Source: Pseudolabrys sp.
Lineage (GTDB): Bacteria; Pseudomonadota; Alphaproteobacteria; Rhizobiales; Xanthobacteraceae
Assembly (NCBI GenBank): GCA_019246455.1
Contig: JAFAQJ010000393.1
Coordinates: 1-5,351, forward strand
Length of the DNA: 5,351 nt
Direction of reading: 5' to 3'
Part shown: positions 1 through 4,441 of the stretch, piece after piece
How the letters are laid out: each line of letters starts with the position of its first letter
How positions within the stretch are numbered: the first letter of the stretch is position 1
Notes under the pieces: generated by a model
Seen by the model: the letters and a program-made list of their open reading frames with translations, nothing else
Told to the model about the DNA's origin: nothing
Databases searched by the model: none
Made by a program: the position numbers and the translations under genes

Positions 1-677
1 TCAAAGCACCGACGCTGGTTGAACTTTACGTCAACAATCCCTCGTTCTTCCAGGTCGCGAATCCCAACCTGCGGCCGGAAACCAGCAAGGGCTATGACTT
101 CGGTTTCGAGCAGCCGTTGTTCGGCGGCCGGATCAACTTTGGCGCCACCTATTTTAAGAACGACATCGAGAATCTCATCGTTAATCAATTCAACGGCGTG
201 AGCTTCACGTCGACCTATATGAATATCGGCGAAGCGAAGATGAGCGGCGTCGAGTCGTTCGTGGCCGCGATCGTGACTGACCAGTTGAAGGTTCGGGCCG
301 ACTACACTGTGACGCGGACGGAAGACGTCACGACCGGGCTCGGCCTCGCACGGCGGCCGGGCAACAAAACCAGTCTCGCCGCGATCTGGACACCGATCAC
401 CGGTTTGACCGTGGCTGCCACGGTGCTGCACGTCAGCACGTGGGTCGATGTCAACCGCGACACCGCGGTCTTTATCCCGCGGCTCGACGCCCCGCCTTAT
501 ACGACCGTTAATCTCGCGGCGAACTATGATGTCGACCAGCGGATGACGGTGTTCGCGCGAGCCGACAACTTGTTCAACTACCAGTATCAGAATCCCTACG
601 GATTCTTACGTCCCGGTTTGGGGATTTATGGCGGCGTCCGCGTGGCCACCGAGGTCCCAACCGCCTTACCGCGCTAG
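1..677 (+). CDS. TonB-dependent outer-membrane receptor, C-terminal beta-barrel part (5' partial)
   Basis: The frame is open from base 3 and ends at TAG 675-677, giving 224 residues; the plug domain and most of the barrel lie before the window. These receptors import iron chelates, cobalamin or other scarce ligands across the outer membrane using TonB-ExbBD energy. The family is shown by a run resembling the BtuB/siderophore-receptor barrel: a PTLVELY segment, ANPNLRPETSKGYDFG (extracellular loop and strand), amphipathic strands such as INFGATYFKNDIENLI, the LARRPGNKTSLA strand, and the closing DNLFNYQYQNPYGFLRPGLGIYGGVRV strand pair. The likely ligand cannot be read from this half. The tail is odd: after GGVRV it runs ATEVPTALPR and ends in Arg instead of the usual aromatic residue. 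A small secreted-protein gene follows after 44 bp on the same strand, suggesting an operon. Family assignment is firm, substrate unknown. Confidence 0.93.
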   Translation, partial: KAPTLVELYVNNPSFFQVANPNLRPETSKGYDFGFEQPLFGGRINFGATYFKNDIENLIVNQFNGVSFTSTYMNIGEAKMSGVESFVAAIVTDQLKVRADYTVTRTEDVTTGLGLARRPGNKTSLAAIWTPITGLTVAATVLHVSTWVDVNRDTAVFIPRLDAPPYTTVNLAANYDVDQRMTVFARADNLFNYQYQNPYGFLRPGLGIYGGVRVATEVPTALPR

Positions 678-721
678 CATGAATGACATAGAATCCCGCT
701 GACGACTCGCAGGGGGCTTCG

Positions 722-1291
722 ATGAACTTCGTTCGTGCGCTGACTATTGCGGCCGCCATTCTGGCGGCCGCTCCGGCTTTTGCCGCCGATGATATTCTTG
801 ACGCTATGGACCAGGCCAAGAAGGCGTATCAAAGCGGCGACATGGCGGGCGCCAAGCAATCGCTCGACGTCGCGTCCCAGTTGATCGCGCAAAAGAACGC
901 CGAGGGCTTCCTGGCGCTGCTGCCCAACGCGCTGCCGGGTTGGACCGCCGAGAAGCCGCAGGCGAATGCGGTGGGCGCGGCGATGTTCGGCGGGGCTTCA
1001 ACCGCCATGCGCAATTACACCAATGCCAAAGGTGACAATGTCGAGGTTTCGATCACCGGTGACAGCGCGATGATCATGCAATTCGGTCCCATGCTGAACA
1101 ATCCCGCCCTGGCGGGCGCGATGGGCAAGCTCATCAAGGTGGGTGACCAGCGGGCGGTCCAGACCAATGACGGCGATGTCATGCTGCTCGTCGCCAACAA
1201 GTTCCTGGTTCACGTTCAGGGCTCGGGCGATCCGGCATCGAAATTGGCCTATGCGCAGGCGGTCGATATCGGCAAACTGTCCAAGATGTAG
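722..1291 (+). CDS. Small secreted (periplasmic) protein of unknown function
   Basis: This is a 189-residue protein I cannot name. The ATG at 722 is preceded by AGGGGG (711-716) at normal spacing and opens a clear Sec signal peptide: one Arg, an Ala/Ile/Leu core, and an AFA-AD cleavage site after about residue 21. Residues 25-60 are charged and helix-forming (AKKAYQSGDMAGAKQSLDVASQLI), resembling a single TPR-like helical hairpin. Residue 65 onward holds LLPNALPGW, then a Gly/Ala-rich AAMFGGAS stretch and alternating strands (RNYTNAKGDNVEVSITGDS, QRAVQTNDGDVMLLVANKFLVHVQGSG), which suggests a small alpha/beta domain. From memory, uncharacterised proteobacterial proteins share this layout, but I could not search. 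Its place between a TonB-dependent receptor and a Bug solute-binding protein suggests an envelope role. Stop is TAG 1289-1291. Confidence 0.88.
   Translation: MNFVRALTIAAAILAAAPAFAADDILDAMDQAKKAYQSGDMAGAKQSLDVASQLIAQKNAEGFLALLPNALPGWTAEKPQANAVGAAMFGGASTAMRNYTNAKGDNVEVSITGDSAMIMQFGPMLNNPALAGAMGKLIKVGDQRAVQTNDGDVMLLVANKFLVHVQGSGDPASKLAYAQAVDIGKLSKM
749..771 (+). repeat. Perfect 10-bp inverted repeat inside the signal-peptide codons
   Basis: GCGGCCGCCA at 749-758 and TGGCGGCCGC at 762-771 are exact reverse complements around a 3-nt loop. The repeat begins 27 nt into the coding sequence. It encodes the Ala-Ala-Ala-Ile-Leu-Ala-Ala-Ala core of the signal peptide. Each outer half contains a NotI octamer (749-756 and 764-771). 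It may be a by-product of alanine codons, or an mRNA hairpin that slows early translation. Confidence 0.6.
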
Positions 1292-1292
1292 A

Positions 1293-1312
1293 GACGCGCG
1301 GTCAAGCGCGTC
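1293..1312 (+). repeat. Intergenic stem-loop between the secreted-protein and Bug genes
   Basis: GACGCGC (1293-1299) and GCGCGTC (1306-1312) form a perfect 7-bp stem with a 6-nt loop, starting two bases after the upstream stop codon. No T-run follows (the next bases are CAAGACG), so it is not a standard intrinsic terminator. It could protect the upstream message from 3' decay or lower Bug-gene transcription within the operon. Its role is inferred only. Confidence 0.5.
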
Positions 1313-1333
1313 CAAGACGATCGGGGAGGGAAG

Positions 1334-2308
1334 ATGCGCCGTCTGTCTCGCTGGCTTTGTGCTGGCCTCGCGCTGTGTGCCTTCAGCTTTGCCGCCGGCG
1401 CGCAAAGCTACCCGAGCAAACCGATCACTCTGATCGTTCCCTTTCCGGCGGGCAGCACGACCGATCTGGTCGGTCGCATCATGGCGAGCAATTTGAGCAA
1501 CGTGATCGGCCAGACCGTAGTGGTGGACAATCGCGGTGGCGCCGGCGGTATTGTCGGCACCGATGCGGTCGCGAAGGCAGCGCCCGACGGCTACACCATC
1601 CTGATGGGCACGATCGGCACCCATTCGATCAATCCCGCCGTCTATCCGAAGATTACCTATGATCCGATCACGGATTTTGCGCCGGTCATCCAGTTCGGCA
1701 CGGCGCCGAACGTGTTGGTCGTCAATCCGAAGCTACCCGTCAAAACCGTTGCCGAACTCGCCGCGTACATGCGCGCCCATCCCGGCGAGGTCAATTATGG
1801 CTCATCCGGCAACGGCACGTCCAATCATCTGGCGGGCGCGCTGTTTGCGTCGCGTCAGCAGGTCAAAGCAGTCCACGTGCCGTACAAAGGTGGCGCCGAC
1901 GCGATCACGAGCCTGATCCGTGGCGATATCCAGATGATGTTCTACCACTACCTGCCGATGCTGGCGCACATCGCGGAAGGCACGATGCGACCGCTCGCAA
2001 TCACTAGTGCGTCGCGCATCGACGCCTTGCCGAATGTGCCGACCATGAAGGAAGCCAGCATGGAAGACTTCGTCGTGTCGGCTTGGTTCGGCGTCTATGC
2101 GCCCGCCAAGACGCCGCCGGCGATCGTCGCCAAGCTGCATGACGCGATCGCCAAAGTGATTAATTCGCCCGACGTAAAGAAAACGCTGATGATGCAGGGC
2201 GTCGATCCGGTTAGCGGATCGTCCGACGACCTTGCCAGACTCACAAAGTCGGAGATCGCGCGCTGGGCGAAGACCGTGGACGAAGCGGGCGCGCGGCTTT
2301 CGAACTGA
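1334..2308 (+). CDS. Bug/TctC-family periplasmic solute-binding protein
   Basis: This 324-residue protein has the usual length of Bug (Bordetella uptake gene) receptors, the periplasmic binding component of tripartite tricarboxylate transporters; these proteins bind small, mostly carboxylated molecules. The ATG follows GGGGAGGG at 1323-1330. The N-terminus is a Sec signal peptide (MRRLSRW, then an Ala/Leu/Phe core, GA-QS cleavage after about residue 23). The mature start, YPSKPITLIVPFPAGSTTDLVGR, is a family hallmark, with the PFPAGSTTD loop contributing to ligand binding. Next come VVVDNRGGAGGIVGTDAVAKAAPDGYT (about residues 65-95), DFAPVIQFGTAPNVLVVNP, NYGSSGNGTSNHLAGALF, VPYKGGADAITSLIRGDIQMMF and the C-lobe LPNVPTMKEA. 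No TctA or TctB membrane genes lie in the window, so it is an orphan here, as is common in this family. The ligand cannot be predicted. It converges on the hydrolase gene with a 4-bp gap. Confidence 0.95.
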   Translation: MRRLSRWLCAGLALCAFSFAAGAQSYPSKPITLIVPFPAGSTTDLVGRIMASNLSNVIGQTVVVDNRGGAGGIVGTDAVAKAAPDGYTILMGTIGTHSINPAVYPKITYDPITDFAPVIQFGTAPNVLVVNPKLPVKTVAELAAYMRAHPGEVNYGSSGNGTSNHLAGALFASRQQVKAVHVPYKGGADAITSLIRGDIQMMFYHYLPMLAHIAEGTMRPLAITSASRIDALPNVPTMKEASMEDFVVSAWFGVYAPAKTPPAIVAKLHDAIAKVINSPDVKKTLMMQGVDPVSGSSDDLARLTKSEIARWAKTVDEAGARLSN

Positions 2309-2312
2309 CGCG

Positions 2313-3278
2313 CTAAAGCGGAGTCCATTGTACCGACACGAGCTCGAAATCGCGCCCGGCCTTAATGATGTGGCCCGAGGCCGGGAACGGGAAATGATAG
2401 CCGTGCACCAGCAGGCGGTCATTCGCGGCACGGTCGAGCAGGTGACGTCGCGTGTCGACCGCCGTCGGCCCATCCATGTCAAAAGTCGGCTGCCAGTCGG
2501 GATGGCGAACGAATAGCGAGGGATCACGCACGCTATCGCTCAACACCAGCATGTTGTCGCTCCCCGACGAGATCATGAAGGCGCAGTGCCCCGGCGTGTG
2601 GCCGTAGGCCGGTAGCGACATGATGCCGGGCGCAACTTCGCCGCCCGGCGAGAAGCGGCGCACGTCCTTGGCGATATCGCGGAAAATCCGGCGGGTATTG
2701 AGGAAGTATTTGTGCACGGTGCCGCTCGCGGCGCGAAGATTGGAATCGTCCATCCAGAATGCCCACTCGCCCTCTGGCACCTGGATCTCGGCATTCGTGA
2801 ATACTTTGGTGCCGTCTTTGGTCTTGATGCCGTTGATATGATCGGGATGGAAATGCGAGATCAAGACCGTATCGATTTGTTTCGGCGATACACCCGCCAC
2901 GGCGAGATTCGCGAGCAACGTGCCGGCGCTGTCGGTAATCTGCCCGGCCGTTCCGGTATCGATCAGGATGAGCTTCTTGCCGGTGTTGACCAGCAACGCC
3001 GTGAAGGAGATCGGCAGAATGTTTGGAGCGAGAAAGTCCGTCTCTAGGGCCTTGTTGACCTGGGCGCGGCTCGCGTTGCGAATAAAGTCGTCGTTGATCG
3101 GAATGGGCCAAAGGCCGTCGTACAAGGCCGTGATCTGATAAGTGCCGAGCTTCAGCCGGTAAACACCGGGCCCTTGCGTCTTGGCGACAGGGGCCGACGC
3201 CCTGGCCGCTGCGCCCCAGGCCAACGTCGCGGCGGCGGCCGAGTTGCGCAGCAAGTCACGCCGGCTCAATCCACTCAT
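2313..3278 (-). CDS. Tat-exported metallo-beta-lactamase-fold hydrolase (methyl parathion hydrolase/lactonase-like)
   Basis: This 321-residue protein begins with a twin-arginine signal (SRRDLLR, residues 5-11) followed by an Ala-rich core and a probable ASA-P cleavage near residue 29, so it should fold in the cytoplasm and act in the periplasm. The MBL fold carries all expected metal ligands: HFHPDH at 142-147 (His142, His144, Asp146, His147), GHTPGH with His227, Asp248 in LVLSDSV, and a late His in VHGYHFPFP (His295, aligned with the last ligand of methyl parathion hydrolase). PGVYRLKLGTYQITALYDG near residue 37 and the C-terminal GHIIKAG run also follow that enzyme's layout. The family hydrolyses esters, lactones or phosphotriesters with a dinuclear metal centre; the true substrate here is unknown, and quorum-quenching lactonase is an alternative. 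The start has only a weak ribosome-binding site. Its upstream neighbour, 51 bp away, is a divergent lipoprotein gene. Confidence 0.93.
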   Translation of the reverse strand: MSGLSRRDLLRNSAAAATLAWGAAARASAPVAKTQGPGVYRLKLGTYQITALYDGLWPIPINDDFIRNASRAQVNKALETDFLAPNILPISFTALLVNTGKKLILIDTGTAGQITDSAGTLLANLAVAGVSPKQIDTVLISHFHPDHINGIKTKDGTKVFTNAEIQVPEGEWAFWMDDSNLRAASGTVHKYFLNTRRIFRDIAKDVRRFSPGGEVAPGIMSLPAYGHTPGHCAFMISSGSDNMLVLSDSVRDPSLFVRHPDWQPTFDMDGPTAVDTRRHLLDRAANDRLLVHGYHFPFPASGHIIKAGRDFELVSVQWTPL

Positions 3279-3312
3279 GGCAAGATGCTCTATGTGATGT
3301 TCGTCCGCCCGG

Positions 3313-3321
3313 ATATATAAC
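3313..3321. promoter_or_regulatory. AT-rich -10-like element between divergent genes
   Basis: The 51-bp gap between the hydrolase and lipoprotein starts is GC-rich except for ATATATAAC here. TATATA at 3314-3319 is self-complementary and TATAAC at 3316-3321 fits a plus-strand -10 box. Read rightward, transcription would start around 3327-3330, at the lipoprotein ATG. Read leftward, it would start around 3307, giving the hydrolase a leader of about 30 nt. I see no convincing -35 box on either side, so this is a tentative call. Confidence 0.35.
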
Positions 3322-3329
3322 CCCGGAAT

Positions 3330-3785
3330 ATGGCGAGATATCCCGAAGTCCTCCCTCTACCGGCGATCGCAACCGCGCTCGCAGCGCTGCTTCTGACCTC
3401 GGCTTGCTCGACTTCGCGTGAACCAAGCCAAGCCGATCTCAAGGCACAATGGGAGGCGCGCAACATTCCGCCGACCAACGCGAAGGCCGACATTCTGGCC
3501 TTTATGCGTACCTATTTGAACAATCCGGACGGCGTGCGCGGCGCCATGATCTCACAGCCGTTCCGCAAAACTTTGCCGGCTGATCCTGCCGATCGTTATC
3601 TCATTTGCGTGCGCTACGACGCCCGCAGGTCGAGTGGCAATTACGCGGGGCCGAAAACCGGCGCGGTGGCGTTTGTGTCGGGACGTTTGGACGTCTTCTA
3701 CGATAACCCCCGCGAGGCGGCCGAGGCACTGTGCGAAGAAGCGGCTTATCAGCCATTTCCGGAACTGGAACACCTCAAGCGCTGA
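3330..3785 (+). CDS. Small lipoprotein of unknown function
   Basis: This 151-residue protein has a hydrophobic N-terminal segment (LPAIATALAALLL, about residues 10-22) ending in LTSAC, where Cys26 is the likely lipidated residue; Thr at -3 is a mild departure from the common Leu. Asp is absent at +2 (CSTS), so outer-membrane sorting is plausible. The rest is soluble, with QADLKAQWEARNIPP, an ILAFMRTYLNNPDGVRGAMISQPF segment, a strand-rich centre (DRYLICVRYDARRS...GAVAFVSGRLDVF) and two further Cys (about residues 93 and 133). I recognise no catalytic motif. The start is fixed: an in-frame TAA lies at 3318-3320, and the next Met is deep in the protein. No Shine-Dalgarno is evident, which with the adjacent -10-like element points to a leaderless or very short-leader mRNA. 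The downstream cold-shock gene is convergent. Confidence 0.85.
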   Translation: MARYPEVLPLPAIATALAALLLTSACSTSREPSQADLKAQWEARNIPPTNAKADILAFMRTYLNNPDGVRGAMISQPFRKTLPADPADRYLICVRYDARRSSGNYAGPKTGAVAFVSGRLDVFYDNPREAAEALCEEAAYQPFPELEHLKR

Positions 3786-3803
3786 TATGCAGACGCGCGT
3801 AAA

Positions 3804-3834
3804 CCGCCGGGCAAATTGCTCGGCGGCTAATTTT
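3804..3834 (+). terminator. Intrinsic terminator of the lipoprotein gene, probably bidirectional
   Basis: CCGCCGGGC (3804-3812) pairs with GCTCGGCGG (3818-3826) over 9 bp, including one G-U pair, around a 5-nt loop, 18 nt after the lipoprotein stop. CTAATTTT follows to 3834. Read on the minus strand, the same hairpin has one C-A mismatch and is followed by TTTACG, so it could also stop the converging cold-shock transcript, though less strongly. Confidence 0.65.
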
Positions 3835-3874
3835 GATCGCGATGCGGCCGGATTAAGGACGCGGGCGAGGAGGT

Positions 3875-4078
3875 CTACTTGACCTTGAGGTTCTCCGCGG
3901 AAGTCTTTCCGCGGTTCTCGACGAGCTCGAACTGGACGGTCTGGCCCTCGTTCAGAGTGCTAAGGCCTGCGCGCTCAACGGCGGAGATGTGCACGAACAC
4001 ATCCTTCCCACCTTCTTGCGGCTGAATAAAGCCGTAGCCCTTCGTCGGGTTGAACCACTTAACGGTGCCCTGCGGCAT
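3875..4078 (-). CDS. CspA-family cold-shock protein
   Basis: This 67-residue single cold-shock domain is a small cytoplasmic beta-barrel that binds single-stranded RNA and DNA and melts RNA structure. It opens with [20 protein letters not shown] and contains RNP-1 (KGYGFI, residues 13-18), RNP-2 (VFVHI, 27-31), Trp8 and the domain-closing AENLKVK. The frame stays open 40 codons upstream, but the family length and GGAGA at 4087-4091, at good spacing, fix the ATG at 4076-4078. The 133 bp between the tRNA 3' end and this start hold the tRNA terminator and a leader of unknown length. Cold-shock genes often have long regulatory leaders; no specific cold-box motif is visible. Cold-inducible and constitutive homologues cannot be told apart from sequence. 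It converges on the lipoprotein gene, and I see no strong terminator on its own strand apart from the shared hairpin. Confidence 0.96.
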   Translation of the reverse strand: MPQGTVKWFNPTKGYGFIQPQEGGKDVFVHISAVERAGLSTLNEGQTVQFELVENRGKTSAENLKVK

Positions 4079-4086
4079 GCTAGTTA

Positions 4087-4091
4087 TCTCC
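4087..4091 (-). promoter_or_regulatory. Shine-Dalgarno site that fixes the cold-shock gene start
   Basis: Read on the minus strand this is GGAGA, about 8 nt before the ATG of the 67-residue product. It decides against the in-frame start 40 codons upstream, which would run into the tRNA terminator hairpin. Confidence 0.75.
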
Positions 4092-4185
4092 AAATGCAGC
4101 AACTTACAGCCATAGTGTTGCACAGGCGGGATTAGCCTCACAAGTCGGTTCCCGGCCTCAGGCCGCGCTGATTTTGATCGAGCAT

Positions 4186-4207
4186 AAAAAGTCGGCAAGT
4201 TTGCCGA
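4186..4207 (-). terminator. Intrinsic terminator of tRNA-Thr
   Basis: On the minus strand, TCGGCAA and TTGCCGA form a perfect 7-bp inverted repeat (plus-strand arms 4192-4198 and 4201-4207) with a 2-nt centre. In RNA this would be a 6-bp stem with a 4-nt loop. It is followed by CTTTTT (down to 4186) and begins 5 nt beyond the encoded CCA end. It separates the tRNA from the cold-shock gene, so the latter probably has its own promoter within 4079-4185. Confidence 0.75.
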
Positions 4208-4211
4208 AATC

Positions 4212-4286
4212 TGGTGCCGGGTGAGGGGATTGAACCCCCGACCTTCGGTTTACAAAACCGCTGCTCTACCGCTGAGCTAACCCGGC
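4212..4286 (-). tRNA. tRNA-Thr (anticodon UGU)
   Basis: The 75-base minus-strand gene folds as a standard cloverleaf. The acceptor stem GCCGGGT pairs fully with ACCCGGC, followed by discriminator A and an encoded CCA (plus 4212-4214). The D-arm is GCTC/GAGC with loop AGCGGTA. The anticodon stem CGGT/ACCG (with an outer G-A pair) closes loop TTTGTAA, with anticodon TGT at plus 4252-4254. The T-loop is TTCAATC. The UGU anticodon reads ACA and probably other ACN codons. A terminator follows directly. Confidence 0.97.
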
Positions 4287-4299
4287 CCAAACCGTTATG

Positions 4300-4342
4300 C
4301 GCCGCGACAGCTATCAGCGTCGCGGCGGACCCACAAGGTCCG
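4300..4342. repeat. Two adjacent stem-loops upstream of tRNA-Thr
   Basis: CGCCGCGAC (4300-4308) and GTCGCGGCG (4319-4327) form a perfect 9-bp stem whose 10-nt loop can add a 3-bp GCT/AGC inner stem. Overlapping its last bases, CGGACC (4326-4331) and GGTCCG (4337-4342) form a 6-bp stem with a 5-nt loop. The two share 4326-4327 and so partly compete. They lie 14 bp before the tRNA 5' end on the minus strand, where a tRNA promoter or leader is expected. No T-run follows on the minus strand. Function unknown. Confidence 0.55.
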
Positions 4343-4365
4343 TGACGGCTGCGGCCGGCGCCTGC

Positions 4366-4401
4366 AAAGAAGAAGGCCCCATGCGGGTCACGCATGGGGC
4401 C
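4366..4401 (-). terminator. Strong intrinsic terminator of the MFS symporter gene
   Basis: GGCCCCATGCG (4375-4385) and CGCATGGGGCC (4391-4401) form a perfect 11-bp stem with a 5-nt loop. On the minus strand it is followed by TTCTTCTTT (4374-4366), a C-interrupted U-tract. It begins about 40 nt beyond the symporter stop codon. A weaker 6-bp inverted repeat (ACGGGC 4415-4420, GCCCGT 4430-4435) lies between the stop and this hairpin. Confidence 0.75.
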
Positions 4402-4441
4402 TCGAGAGTAAGCCACGGGCGCTTTGGGAGCCCGTCAGCCG

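Noticed and set aside
998..1624. A 208-codon minus-strand open frame across the secreted-protein and Bug genes
   Set aside because: It is antisense to two well-supported genes, has a His/Arg/Asp-rich composition typical of high-GC shadow frames, and shows no domain or ribosome-binding site.
1802..2527. A 241-codon minus-strand open frame overlapping the Bug gene and the hydrolase end
   Set aside because: It reads the hydrolase C-terminal DNA in the wrong frame and then the antisense of the Bug gene; no recognisable protein results.
4079..4185. A promoter for the cold-shock gene
   Set aside because: TTGTGA and TATGGC can be picked out on the minus strand but lie about 23 bp apart, too far for a normal -35/-10 pair, so no call was made.
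4079..4198. An N-terminal extension of 40 residues on the cold-shock protein
   Set aside because: Single-domain Csp proteins start at the MPQGTVKW position, a good Shine-Dalgarno precedes that ATG, and the extension would begin inside the tRNA terminator hairpin.
4138..4416. A minus-strand open frame of 92 codons across the tRNA
   Set aside because: It translates the tRNA itself (the [26 protein letters not shown] string typical of translated tRNA genes) and is not a protein gene.
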